From: MVRV01 sp964646755
Lineage (GTDB): Bacteria > Desulfobacterota > Syntrophia > Syntrophales > Smithellaceae
Assembly: GCA_964646755.1 (NCBI GenBank)
Contig: CAZYIE010000003.1
Location: 77,128-141,127 of the forward strand
DNA length: 64,000 nucleotides
Direction of reading: 5' to 3'
The position numbers were made by a program, and so were the translations under genes. Positions 8,927-17,001 of this stretch are shown here, one piece after another; position 1 is the first letter of the stretch; every line of letters starts with the position of its first letter. The notes under the pieces were generated by a model. That model had not been told where the DNA came from. It searched no databases and worked only from the letters and a program-made list of their open reading frames with translations.

Positions 8927-9348
8927 TTGCCATTACCTTTTTGTTCCAGATCAATGCAGTCCGGCGGATCGGTCCTACCTGGCCTATTTGGCCTGGTTTT
9001 TGTCGCAACAATAAAACGATTTGCCAACCAGTTCGTAAGACTTATCACTAATGCACCCAATAGTGCGGCAAGAAACCCGTCGACCTCCAGACCTGTCACA
9101 AAATAGGCCACAATCTTCAACAGGAAGGCATTAATAATGAAAGAAAAAAGCCCTAGAGTTATTATATTTAAGGGCAAGGTCAGAATAATTAATACAGGCT
9201 TGATGAAAACATTGATAACGCCTAAAAGACCAGCAGCAATTACTGCAGTAAACAGCGAATCTACTCGTATTGCGGGAATAAGTGCAGAAGACAGAATAAT
9301 GGCCAGTGTTATTACGAGCCAGCGAATTATGATCACAATCATGGTCAT
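8917..9348 (-). CDS. Phage holin family 4 / YvlD-like membrane protein
   Basis: The 143 residues have four hydrophobic segments: IIIRWLVITLAIILSSALIP, LFTAVIAAGLLGVINVFI, LPLNIITLGLFSFIINAFLLKIVAYF and FLAALLGALVISLTNWLANRF. The NVFIKPVLIILTLPLNIITLG stretch is characteristic of the family named after phage holin 4_2 (PF04020). Most members are chromosomal and not lysis proteins; function is unknown. A second ATG two codons in has the better spacing to AAAGG. Its 3' end overlaps the mutS start, so it is co-transcribed with mutS. Confidence 0.8.
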   Translation of the reverse strand: MTMIVIIIRWLVITLAIILSSALIPAIRVDSLFTAVIAAGLLGVINVFIKPVLIILTLPLNIITLGLFSFIINAFLLKIVAYFVTGLEVDGFLAALLGALVISLTNWLANRFIVATKTRPNRPGRTDPPDCIDLEQKGNGKWE

Positions 9349-9408
9349 ACCTTTAAATTTATACTTTTTATATCTCTAATGATTTTCGCTTCTATTTTAA
9401 TTATTTTA

Positions 9409-10248
9409 TTAATCCGAGGTCACAGTTTTAGCTGATTTGGAAAAAAGCCAGGAAATATTAAATCCGCTCATAACGGAAGTCCTGGTTTTCACAAGAGGGC
9501 TTTCTTCAAACACTGCACCCTGGAGAAAATCAGCGCTGACAAAAGCATGAAAAACAAACTGCTTATATGCCTTACTCAAACCAACAGTGAGTGTGGAACC
9601 GCTATATCCTCCGCCTGCCGAATAGGCCGGCCGGATAACCGTCGCGTAAGCTTGTTCCACTGTATAGAAATAGGTATTATAAGAACTGTCGGCGAACATA
9701 GGACCTGCGGAGATTCCCATATTCAGACCGGTTTCGGGAATCACGTCTTTCTTTTCCAGATTAATGCGCGGACTGAATACCCAGCCTTCGCGGCGGACAG
9801 AGGAAAAATCTGTGGAAAAAAAAGCTCGCAGGGGCAAAGCCAATCTCAATTTATAATTATCGGCCTTGCTTTGCAGAATAATTATTTTTAAAGCCGGTCC
9901 TAGTTCAAAAGTCGGGTCCAAATCCGGCATACCGGCACGAGCGGAATTATTGGAACTTTTGACCGGAACAGCACCAAAGCCGCTAAAATCCAACAAAACC
10001 CTATCCGTTTTAAATATTTGTCCGGATATGCGCTGCTCATCAATTCTTAATACGCCGCCTCGATAAATAACATATGGATAGGGTAGAACATAATATCTGC
10101 TTTCATCTGATCCCCGATAATCAGGCATCCGCAGAAGCCCGGCGCCGATACCTAATTCCCAGAGAGGCTTTTCCTCACTAATTGCACTCTGAGGCAATAA
10201 AATGCTTAAGCCCAACAATGCAACCATCATAATGCGCCGAACGTTCAT
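9409..10248 (-). CDS. MipA/OmpV family outer-membrane protein
   Basis: This 279-residue protein begins with a Sec signal (MNVRRIMMVALLGLSILLPQ, likely cut after SAIS). The family opening LWELGIGAGLLRMPDYRGSDE and YVLPYPYVIYRGG follow, then alternating beta-strand sequence and a C-terminal FNISWLFSKSAKTVTSD. The family includes the MltA-interacting scaffold MipA and the osmoregulated porin-like OmpV. Here it probably forms a small outer-membrane beta barrel. No transport substrate or partner is suggested by the neighbours. It is transcribed in the same direction as the following O2-defence genes, 48 bases after rubrerythrin, but is probably not part of that function. Confidence 0.82.
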   Translation of the reverse strand: MNVRRIMMVALLGLSILLPQSAISEEKPLWELGIGAGLLRMPDYRGSDESRYYVLPYPYVIYRGGVLRIDEQRISGQIFKTDRVLLDFSGFGAVPVKSSNNSARAGMPDLDPTFELGPALKIIILQSKADNYKLRLALPLRAFFSTDFSSVRREGWVFSPRINLEKKDVIPETGLNMGISAGPMFADSSYNTYFYTVEQAYATVIRPAYSAGGGYSGSTLTVGLSKAYKQFVFHAFVSADFLQGAVFEESPLVKTRTSVMSGFNISWLFSKSAKTVTSD

Positions 10249-10295
10249 ACTCGCCCCATAATTCTTATCCTACAGCTTACCTGCCAATAAGTGTG

Positions 10296-10793
10296 CTACT
10301 CACTAAAGCTGACAAATTGTTCTTTCTTGGCGCCACAAACAGGACACTCATCGGGAAGAGTGACATCGGCAACATATCCGCAAACTTTACACACATAATA
10401 GTTTGTTTCTCTTTCTTCCATAAAATCGGCCATGGCCTGCTTATAGAGTTTGGCATGTGTTTCTTCTACATCCTTACTCTGGCTGAATTGCAGCAAAGCC
10501 GCCTTGTCCCCTGCTTCTTCGGCTAATTTGATAAATTGATCATAGGCAACTGCGGCAACTTTTGTTTCCGATTCAAAACTGGCGGCCAGATTCTCTTCCG
10601 TACTTTTAATTTCTTTGAGAACGCGCAATGCCCTGGCGCCATGAATTTCTTCGGAAAAAGCAATCACTCGAAAAAGACGGGCCATTTGCTTATAGCCCTC
10701 CTGCTCTGCCTTCTGGGCATAAACCTTGAGACGCAAAGCTGCTTTAGCTTCACCAACATAAGCCTGATTCAGTGCTTCTTTGATCTTATCCAT
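10296..10793 (-). CDS. Rubrerythrin family protein with C-terminal rubredoxin domain
   Basis: The 165 residues form a ferritin-like diiron domain: a helix with GEAKAALRLKVYAQKAEQEG, then SEEIHGARA with the E-x-x-H pair, and DVEETHAKLYKQA in the last helix. A short rubredoxin-like zinc/iron knuckle closes the protein: CKVCGYVADVTLPDECPVCG. Such proteins reduce hydrogen peroxide in anaerobes using electrons from rubredoxin. It lies downstream of a rubredoxin and a flavodiiron protein on the same strand. Compared with the second rubrerythrin at 37727, it is shorter and only weakly similar, so the two are not recent duplicates. A fold-back repeat separates it from the rubredoxin gene. Confidence 0.9.
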   Translation of the reverse strand: MDKIKEALNQAYVGEAKAALRLKVYAQKAEQEGYKQMARLFRVIAFSEEIHGARALRVLKEIKSTEENLAASFESETKVAAVAYDQFIKLAEEAGDKAALLQFSQSKDVEETHAKLYKQAMADFMEERETNYYVCKVCGYVADVTLPDECPVCGAKKEQFVSFSE

Positions 10794-10862
10794 GAATAAC
10801 CTCTTTTTGTCTGACCGAAATTAATGAGCTCGTAAAAAGTCGTTCAACTATCATTTTTTCAG

Positions 10863-10990
10863 ACGGACTAAATTAAAATGCCGCAGGCAAGGCGCGCAAG
10901 CCTCGAGGAGTAAGACGTACTTTTTTGCGTACGTCGCAACGACAAGGGGCACAGCGCAACACAGCATCCGGTATTTTTATTAGACCGTCC
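10863..10990. repeat. Fold-back intergenic element between rubredoxin and rubrerythrin
   Basis: The ends are imperfect inverted repeats: GACGGACTAAATTAAAATGCCG on the left against CGGTATTTTTATTAGACCGTC on the right. Inside are GGCAAGGCGCGC, a hairpin GACGTAC-TTTTTTGC-GTACGTC near 10917-10938, and a GC-rich core. The composition is unlike the surrounding AT-rich spacer. It has the form of a miniature dispersed element of deltaproteobacterial genomes, but only this copy is in the window. Confidence 0.5.
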
Positions 10991-11149
10991 CTATTCCGGG
11001 GAGAATTCTTCCTTACCAGCCCCGCAAACAGGGCAAGTCCAGTCGTCCGGGAGTTTATCAAATGGCGTACCAGCCGGAATACCGCCATCATCGTCTCCTT
11101 TATCGGGATCATAAACATAACCGCAAACACCGCAAACATATTTTTTCAT
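10991..11149 (-). CDS. Rubredoxin (52 aa)
   Basis: This short gene starts at the ATG 11147-11149 behind a GGAGGT ribosome site and ends in TAG at 10991-10993. The protein begins MKKYVCGVCGYVYDPDKGD and contains the two iron-binding pairs CGVCG and CPVCG, the aromatic core (YVYDP, DDW) and the loop GGIPAGTPFDKLPDDWTC, all textbook for rubredoxin. It is a one-electron carrier, placed exactly between the flavodiiron protein and rubrerythrin that such a rubredoxin reduces. Length matches the family (52-54 residues). Confidence 0.96.
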   Translation of the reverse strand: MKKYVCGVCGYVYDPDKGDDDGGIPAGTPFDKLPDDWTCPVCGAGKEEFSPE

Positions 11150-11182
11150 TTTCCACCTCCGTAGTTTTTATCAGCACTGCCA

Positions 11183-12388
11183 TTAGAGACTTTTTTTAAG
11201 CAAAGCGGCTGCAATTGTTTTGCCCAATTCCTGACATTTTGCAAGTACTGCCGCATCGGGTACATGTTTAACTGAAACAGCCCCGGCAACTATTTCGACT
11301 TTCATTTCTTTGAGTATTTCTTCCAAATGCCTCACAGACTCGCCACTCCAGCCATAAGAACCAAAAGACGCCCCGATCAGATTGGCCGGTTTTAAGCCCT
11401 TCAGATAGGTCATCACATCTGCCATTTGCGGCAGAATATTATTATTTAGAGTGGAGGAACCGACAATTAAAGCTCCGGCGTTTAAGACTTCATAAGCAAC
11501 TTCACTGCGATGAGTCTCATTCATCGACAGCAGCCTTACTTTAATTCCCTCGCCGGCCAAAGCCTCGCTAATGGCACCAGCCATTTTTTCTGTTGAATGC
11601 CACATGGTCGCATAGACAACAACGGCCTTAGCTGTTGGTTTCTGCCCGGCCCATTGCGAATAAAGTTCCAGTATTTTCCCCAAATCCCTGCGCCATACAG
11701 GGCCATGATCAGGGGCAATAATATTAATTTTCCAGCCCGTAGCCGTTACTTTATCCAGAGCCTTCATAACAATCGGCGAATAAGGCAAAATAATATTGGC
11801 ATAGTATGTCGCTGCTTCGTATTCCAATGTCGCTTGCGAAATCTCATCAGCAAATCTTTCTAGTGACGCCAGATGCATACCGAAGGCATCCTGGGAAAAC
11901 AAAAGCTCGTCTTTGGACAGATAAGAAAACATACTGTCCGGCCAGTGAATCATCCGGGTTTCCATAAAGGTTAATTCCATGTTTCCCAGGCTTATACTTT
12001 CCCCATCTTTTACCGGAATAATTTCGTGCTCATCGTGGAATATTTCTTTGAGAGTCTTGACACCAATGGCCGATGCAAAAACTTTTTGCGGTTTGATCAT
12101 ATCAATCACTTCATGCAGGCAGCCGGTATGGTCCATTTCCGAATGATTGGAAATGATATATTTAATTTGCGCAGGATCTACAACGGACTTGATCCGGGCG
12201 AGCATTTCATCTTTGAACGGCGCTTTGACAGTATCAATCAGAGTAATTTTATCAGCCATAATCAGATAAGCATTATATGTGCTGCCGCGGGGCGTGGTGT
12301 AACCGTGAAAATCTCGAATCGTCCAATCAATTGCCCCTACCCAGTAAACATGATCACTTATTTTTATTGCGGAATAAACATTACTCAT
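11183..12388 (-). CDS. fprA: Flavodiiron protein (FprA / rubredoxin:oxygen oxidoreductase type)
   Basis: This 401-residue A-type flavoprotein reduces O2 to water (or NO to N2O) with electrons from rubredoxin. The N-terminal metallo-beta-lactamase-like domain (about 1-250) carries the diiron ligands in SNHSEMDHTGC (H-x-E-x-D), with later ligands in the SQDAFG and APDHGPVWR regions. The C-terminal flavodoxin domain starts VVVYATMWHSTEKMAGAI, the FMN phosphate loop, followed by GSSTLNNNILP. The length is that of a class A enzyme with no fused rubredoxin; the separate rubredoxin gene lies 33 bases downstream. Ribosome site AGGAGGAAG. Whether O2 or NO is preferred cannot be read from sequence. Confidence 0.95.
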   Translation of the reverse strand: MSNVYSAIKISDHVYWVGAIDWTIRDFHGYTTPRGSTYNAYLIMADKITLIDTVKAPFKDEMLARIKSVVDPAQIKYIISNHSEMDHTGCLHEVIDMIKPQKVFASAIGVKTLKEIFHDEHEIIPVKDGESISLGNMELTFMETRMIHWPDSMFSYLSKDELLFSQDAFGMHLASLERFADEISQATLEYEAATYYANIILPYSPIVMKALDKVTATGWKINIIAPDHGPVWRRDLGKILELYSQWAGQKPTAKAVVVYATMWHSTEKMAGAISEALAGEGIKVRLLSMNETHRSEVAYEVLNAGALIVGSSTLNNNILPQMADVMTYLKGLKPANLIGASFGSYGWSGESVRHLEEILKEMKVEIVAGAVSVKHVPDAAVLAKCQELGKTIAAALLKKSL

Positions 12389-12448
12389 TTTTTCATCTTC
12401 CTCCTGCTTAATTGTATAGCTGAAAGTCAGTCTTATTAATAATTGAGA

Positions 12449-13060
12449 TTAAATCAGTTTAGCTCCGGCATCAAAGGCAAGTAGATTGATCCGGCGTTTA
12501 TCTGCGGTCATATTTTTGGAAATTTCTTTTTCAAAAGACTGGCGATCAATGGGAAGTAAATCAGTAGCAGATAAAGCTCCGATCATTACAATATTACTCA
12601 AAACCGGATTGCCCAACTTTACGGCATCCTCTGTGGCATCTATCAACCAGTTATTTGCTGTAGTCTTTTGCAAAATATTTTGTATTTCTGCAAGCGATGG
12701 ATAATTCATCTCACCGGTAATTACACCGATAGGATATACTACACGGGAATTGGACAGTACCGCAACATCAGGATTACCATATTTTGTTAAAACCCGTAGA
12801 GCTTCTACCGGTTCCAGAGCAATAATAATATCCGCACTGCCCAACGGCATCTGCGGACTTCTTATGGATTTTTGCGAAATCCTCAAATGGCTCATTACCG
12901 AACCACCGCGCTGCGACATACCGAAGGTCTCGCCGATGGTGACATAAAACCCTTCATTAACTAACATTCCGGCCAATACGCGGGAAGCTAAAACATTGCC
13001 CTGCCCGCCAACGCCGGTGATGATCACATTTATTGTTTCTTTGGTTAAAGACATCTTCAT
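12449..13060 (-). CDS. iorB: Indolepyruvate:ferredoxin oxidoreductase beta subunit
   Basis: The real start is the ATG at 13058-13060, which overlaps the iorA stop as ATGA. An in-frame ATG 24 codons upstream would run far into iorA and has no ribosome site. The protein (about 203 residues) begins MKMSLTKETINVIITGVGGQG, the gamma/beta-type domain of 2-oxoacid:ferredoxin oxidoreductases, with GETFGMSQRGGSVMSHLRI, a hallmark of IorB. It pairs with IorA to convert arylpyruvates (from tryptophan, phenylalanine, tyrosine) to aryl-acetyl-CoA, reducing ferredoxin, or the reverse. Syntrophic bacteria use close relatives in amino-acid degradation and some in electron transfer. Confidence 0.94.
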   Translation of the reverse strand: MKMSLTKETINVIITGVGGQGNVLASRVLAGMLVNEGFYVTIGETFGMSQRGGSVMSHLRISQKSIRSPQMPLGSADIIIALEPVEALRVLTKYGNPDVAVLSNSRVVYPIGVITGEMNYPSLAEIQNILQKTTANNWLIDATEDAVKLGNPVLSNIVMIGALSATDLLPIDRQSFEKEISKNMTADKRRINLLAFDAGAKLI

Positions 13061-15000
13061 CAACCCGCCGCCTCCGTTCTTGTTATCGCTTTTTGGGGAC
13101 AGATCGAATAGCATACTCCACATCCCGCACACATAACATCGTCAATTACAGCTTTCTTTTTTGCCCGGTCCCATACTAAAGCCGGACAACGGAAAATGCG
13201 TGTGCACAGACGGTTACAGCCGCATTTATCGCCGAGGCAGAGATCTTCATCCACCTGCATCAAGAATTTCTTTTTACCTTTTTTCTCCGGACTCAAAGCG
13301 CATATCTGCCGCAGGATAAGGACTTTTAAACATCCTGCTTCTTCCATAAAACTGTTCATAATTTTACATGTTTTATCGAGATCAAAAGGATCACTTATGG
13401 CGACTTTCGCTCCGATCGCTGCACAAATTTCAGCAATATCAACAACCGGCACTGTTTCACCGGTCGCGCCTACTGTTAACCCGGGATGTGGCTGAAATCC
13501 GGTCATGGCCGTACCGGAATTATCCAGCACAATAAAAGTAATATCCGCGCGGTTATGCTGGGCATTGATTAACGCGGGAATAACTGCATGATAAAACGTG
13601 GAATCACCGCACACGGCAACGACAGGCTTGTCAAATCCAAACTGCCCCAGCTTGGCAAATCCACTGGCAATACCTGTACCTGAACCCATGGAATGTAAAG
13701 TGCGCACAGTATTAAATCCACAGGACGGGAAAAGAGCAGCCAGGGCGTAGCAGCCGATGTCGCCACAAACAATACCTTCCCGACCGTCGAGCTTTAAAGC
13801 ATTGTTAATATTCCAGAAGGAAGCGCGATGCGGACAGCCCGGGCAAAACGTCTGCTCCCGCAGAGGAATCAAGGGAACAACTTTTTTAATTTCCTCGAGA
13901 TAACCGACCGGTAAAGAGCTTATTTTAACTTTGATAATTTTACTCAAAGCTCCCGCTACTAGGTCGGGATTGAGTTCACCTACCGAAGGCAATGTCCCGT
14001 CCATTTTTCCGTAGAATGTTTTAATGCCTGTCTCCCTAAGCATCCCTGCCGCCAGAGTTTTTACGTTCTCTTCCAGAAAAGGCAGCACTTCTTCGATAAT
14101 GATGATTTTGTCTGTTGAATTTAAATGCTTCTTTAATAGCTTGGGGGGCAACGGCCAGGTGCAGCCCAGCTTTAAAAGACCGACACGCTTTTGCAAATTG
14201 AGCATATCGATCGCTTCCTGGCAATAAAGGAAGCAGGCACTGCTGGTGATCAGCAGAAGCTCCGGTTTTTGGGGACCGCTGTAACTATTAAAAGGACTGT
14301 TTTCAAAAAGCGCCGTTGCTTTCTTTAACTTTTCCTGCTGCAGAGTGTGTTTGGCAACAACAGGAGTGCTGATCACCGGCCCTCTTAACTGATCCATAAT
14401 CGAGCCGTCATAAACAAATTCGGCTCGGCGGAATTTAACCGGTAGTTTACCGCAAATCACATTGCCGCTGGCATGCGACATGCGCGTAACCGAGCGCAAA
14501 ACAACAATATTTCGAATTTCTTCGGATAATTCAAAAGCCCAGTGGGTCAGTTCTTTGGCTTCTTGAAAGCTAGATGGTTCCAGCAGAGGAATCTCCAGCA
14601 TGCGCGCAAAATAACGGGAATCTCCCTCGTTAACACTGGAAAGCGCTCCCGGATCTTCGCAGGTTACCAGAACTATTCCGCCGCGTGTCCCGGAAGATGC
14701 CAGATGTAAAAGAAAGTCGGATGCCACATTGACGCCGTTTTGCTTCATCACGCACAGAGAACGCAAACCGGCAAAGGATGCCGCGGCGGCAACTTCGAGG
14801 GCCACCTTTTCGTTTGTGGACCATTCCACATAAAGATTTCTCTCTTTAGCGACGGTGGCTAAACTTTCAATTATTTCCGAAGAAGGCGTTCCGGGGTATC
14901 CTGAAGCCACATTCACTCCGGCTTCCAGCGCTCCGCGAGCAATAGCTTCATTGCCCATGAAAAGGACTTCCTTATTGGCAGGGCTGAGTAATTTCGACAT
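13060..15000 (-). CDS. iorA: Indolepyruvate:ferredoxin oxidoreductase alpha subunit
   Basis: The 646 residues cover, in order, an N-terminal pyrimidine domain (GNEAIARGALEAGVNVASGYPGTPSSE), a middle domain, a TPP-binding domain (TFCPGCPHRASF, then VCGDIGCY and AVCGDSTFYHAVIPALINA) and a C-terminal ferredoxin region. The latter has one unusual cysteine set CLGDKCGCNRLC...C and one classical 4Fe-4S motif CAGCGVCYSICP. This matches archaeal and bacterial IorA closely in length and order. It starts four bases after the FrhB-like gene stops and overlaps iorB, so the three form one translationally coupled operon. Confidence 0.96.
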   Translation of the reverse strand: MSKLLSPANKEVLFMGNEAIARGALEAGVNVASGYPGTPSSEIIESLATVAKERNLYVEWSTNEKVALEVAAAASFAGLRSLCVMKQNGVNVASDFLLHLASSGTRGGIVLVTCEDPGALSSVNEGDSRYFARMLEIPLLEPSSFQEAKELTHWAFELSEEIRNIVVLRSVTRMSHASGNVICGKLPVKFRRAEFVYDGSIMDQLRGPVISTPVVAKHTLQQEKLKKATALFENSPFNSYSGPQKPELLLITSSACFLYCQEAIDMLNLQKRVGLLKLGCTWPLPPKLLKKHLNSTDKIIIIEEVLPFLEENVKTLAAGMLRETGIKTFYGKMDGTLPSVGELNPDLVAGALSKIIKVKISSLPVGYLEEIKKVVPLIPLREQTFCPGCPHRASFWNINNALKLDGREGIVCGDIGCYALAALFPSCGFNTVRTLHSMGSGTGIASGFAKLGQFGFDKPVVAVCGDSTFYHAVIPALINAQHNRADITFIVLDNSGTAMTGFQPHPGLTVGATGETVPVVDIAEICAAIGAKVAISDPFDLDKTCKIMNSFMEEAGCLKVLILRQICALSPEKKGKKKFLMQVDEDLCLGDKCGCNRLCTRIFRCPALVWDRAKKKAVIDDVMCAGCGVCYSICPQKAITRTEAAG

Positions 15001-15004
15001 GCAT

Positions 15005-16159
15005 CTACCTTTTTATTTTCTCCAGAAATTTTCTCACAAGGGGATCAGAGCTATTTAAATACAAAAGATTCTTTGCCGATCCACTTTTTCGAATAATATT
15101 CTTTAGAGCTGTTCTTTTCTTTTCGGCTGCGGCTTTTTTCAGTTCTTTTAATATTCCGTCAGGTACTTCCCGAATTTCCAAAACACCTCGGTCAAGGGCC
15201 AGATCAACTAACTGTCTGCCCCTTGCCGTCCTTACTATCATCTGGTTCCACCCACGCATCTCTTCCCACTTATCACCGAAACGTGCCGAACCTACAGAAA
15301 TATCGGCAAATTCAGCAGTGCTATCGATGCAATAGCGGCAGGCCTCTCGAATGCAAGACTCAACCTGATCAAAAGAAATCAATTTTTCGCCACTGCCGGT
15401 GTTGATCAACAGTGCTTTCTTCCCCGCTGGAATATCCATACCGGTTATTTTTGCCGGATTAATATTGTTTTGCAAAAGTAATGCTTGAAATTTGTCTTGC
15501 GCAAGTGTCCAGCCACAATACAAACCAATTACAATTTTCAGTTTATCAATATTGCCGGTATCATCTGGCAGGAATTTTAATTTCATTTTCGCCAGCGCTA
15601 ATGCCTGGCAAGGCGTAGCCACTACACCGATATTCCCGTCATTTTTCGCCGCTGTTTGATTAAAAGCGGCAACTGTCGGTGATACGGTAAATTTACTTCC
15701 CGCGTTTTTCCGCAGAGATGTCTTATCTTTTGCATTAAAACCACTTTGATCATGTTGCTGATTTCCGGCAGAGACAACAGCCGAATCAATCAACCCTGCG
15801 TTCAATGCCAGTTCGATCAGTGCAGTTACCGTTCCGCCATGCTGGGCAATTTCACGCAATTGGGGATCGGTAGCCCGGGAAAGATAATAACCTTTTACGG
15901 CGCCAATTTCCGGTGTCAAGTCTTCGGCATCATACAAACTGCTCCGAAGTAAGCCCAGATCAATTTCCGAACGGGGACAAAAAGCCCGACATTTACCATC
16001 ATCAAGATCGCAACGATGTAATTGTACTGTCCGGTCATGATAGATAACTTGATACGGGCAAAGATTAACACAAGCGCCACAGCCGGTGCATAAATCCGCA
16101 TTGAGCACATTTTTTTTCAATATTTCCTGACTGCTGAGCTTGCCTGATTTAGAAACCAT
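15005..16159 (-). CDS. Coenzyme F420 hydrogenase/dehydrogenase beta subunit family (FrhB-like) ferredoxin-flavoprotein
   Basis: The 384 residues begin with a 4Fe-4S motif CTGCGACVNLCP (residues about 22-33), followed by further cysteines (HRCDLDDGKCRAFCPR). The FrhB N- and C-domains follow: AQHGGTVTALIELALNAGLIDSAVV, VVATPCQALALAKM, GLYCGWTL, CRYCIDSTAEFADISVG and GWNQMIVRTARG. FrhB-type proteins bind flavin and FeS and move electrons between ferredoxin and F420, NAD(P)H, thioredoxin-type or sulfite partners. It is the first gene of the operon and directly precedes iorA, so it is probably the electron outlet or inlet of the IorAB enzyme. The exact partner molecule is unknown. Confidence 0.88.
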   Translation of the reverse strand: MVSKSGKLSSQEILKKNVLNADLCTGCGACVNLCPYQVIYHDRTVQLHRCDLDDGKCRAFCPRSEIDLGLLRSSLYDAEDLTPEIGAVKGYYLSRATDPQLREIAQHGGTVTALIELALNAGLIDSAVVSAGNQQHDQSGFNAKDKTSLRKNAGSKFTVSPTVAAFNQTAAKNDGNIGVVATPCQALALAKMKLKFLPDDTGNIDKLKIVIGLYCGWTLAQDKFQALLLQNNINPAKITGMDIPAGKKALLINTGSGEKLISFDQVESCIREACRYCIDSTAEFADISVGSARFGDKWEEMRGWNQMIVRTARGRQLVDLALDRGVLEIREVPDGILKELKKAAAEKKRTALKNIIRKSGSAKNLLYLNSSDPLVRKFLEKIKR

Positions 16160-16281
16160 ACAACGCTTTTCCCTTCAAAAAAGTGTCTTTCTTATACATC
16201 ATCATCTTTCCGTAGGCAAGTTATACCCTTTCGCGCTCGCAGGTTAAATTTGTTGGCCGCCTCGTTATCCCTTGAAACTGA

Positions 16282-16375
16282 TTATCGGTAAGCGTCTTTT
16301 CTATGTGCAATGGCAATTATTTCGATTATTTTTTTCTTGCTGTTGATTTGATAAACAGAGAAAAATATTAGCGAT
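16282..16375 (-). pseudogene. C-terminal stump of a RelE/ParE-type toxin
   Basis: Directly after the antitoxin-like gene, in another frame, the minus strand reads about 30 codons: SLIFFSVYQINSKKKI, then IEIIAIAHRKDAYR and TAA at 16282-16284. The pattern of basic strand plus IAIAHRKD is the end of RelE/ParE toxins. There is no start codon and the frame is closed by a stop just upstream, so about the first 60 residues are lost. This looks like a deletion that joined the antitoxin 3' end to the toxin 3' end. Confidence 0.6.
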
Positions 16376-16586
16376 TTTTCCTTTTACGTTCGGCAATATA
16401 TGCTTTGAGAGGGCGAGAAGATTCGTTTTGTCTTTCTTTAATAATGGACAGGTCCATCACGTCTTCCATAAATTGGGAATTTTCCAGAAAACGATTGATT
16501 ACTGCTTCACGTTCTCTTTTTGGCAAAGCCTGAAAGGCTGTCCAATATACTTCCGCAATAGCTTCATTAGTTGAAATCATAACCAT
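16368..16586 (-). CDS. Antitoxin-like small protein (partner of the broken RelE/ParE toxin)
   Basis: The 72 residues start MVMISTNEAIAEVYWTAFQALPKREREAVINRFLENSQFMEDVMDLSII and end in a basic, probably unfolded tail (RPLKAYIAERKRKNR). This is the usual shape of ParD/RelB-type antitoxins. GGAGGAATGGTT precedes the start, and the ATG two codons in is equally possible. Assignment rests mainly on the toxin stump that follows, as the sequence itself has no clear named domain. It is probably a residual antitoxin left after loss of its toxin. Confidence 0.6.
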   Translation of the reverse strand: MVMISTNEAIAEVYWTAFQALPKREREAVINRFLENSQFMEDVMDLSIIKERQNESSRPLKAYIAERKRKNR

Positions 16587-16929
16587 TCCTCCGTAAAAAT
16601 GACTAAATATTTCTTATTCATAACATATTCGTCACACATTGCATTGCCGCTTTGTTTTTTTAGAATTTACAGCAATTACATTGATTTGTCGAATATTTAT
16701 TTTGTGAGGTGGCTAAGTCCGTTATAATGTCACCCCCGCTGTCATTCCGTCGCAGGACGGAATCCAGAAAACACATGGCATAAATAGCCGATGGAAAAGG
16801 GAAAGAAGACTGACAGTTCAAAACCTGATTCGATTTCTTTTCAAATATACCAAAAGAGTTACCAATCAGTGCCCGAATGCTCTTGTCCGGCATCCATGAT
16901 TTTAAGCAGTTAATTTTTCTTCACTTCTG
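16587..16929. other. Intergenic region with a small palindromic repeat
   Basis: There is no convincing gene. At 16741-16767 lies GTCATTCCGTCGCAGGACGG continuing AATCCAG, whose ATTCCGTC and GACGGAAT arms form a perfect hairpin with a four-base loop. The same GTCAT-CCG...CGG-ATCCAG pattern recurs at 50403-50430, so it belongs to a dispersed family. A 77-codon minus-strand open frame over it is not credible. Confidence 0.5.
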
Positions 16930-16958
16930 TTGACAGCAAAACATTCTTGTATTATGTG
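16930..16958 (+). promoter_or_regulatory. Promoter of the thiolase gene
   Basis: TTGACA (16930-16935), 17 bases, then TATGTG. The -35 is perfect and the -10 is moderate. The leader would be about 38 bases, with ACGGAGGT placed correctly before the ATG at 17002. Confidence 0.5.
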
Positions 16959-17001
16959 ACAGGCTAGATGAATTTAAGTCCATTTTACGGAGGTTATTGG
17001 A

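Noticed and set aside
8917..9348. Phage or lysis function for the holin-named protein
   Set aside because: It is coupled to mutS with no other phage genes, and most members of this family are ordinary chromosomal proteins.
10873..11139. 88-codon minus-strand frame in the rubredoxin region
   Set aside because: It overlaps the real rubredoxin frame (10991-11149), which has all four iron cysteines and a good ribosome site.
16660..16893. 77-codon minus-strand frame over a small palindrome
   Set aside because: Runs through a dispersed palindromic repeat and has no ribosome site.
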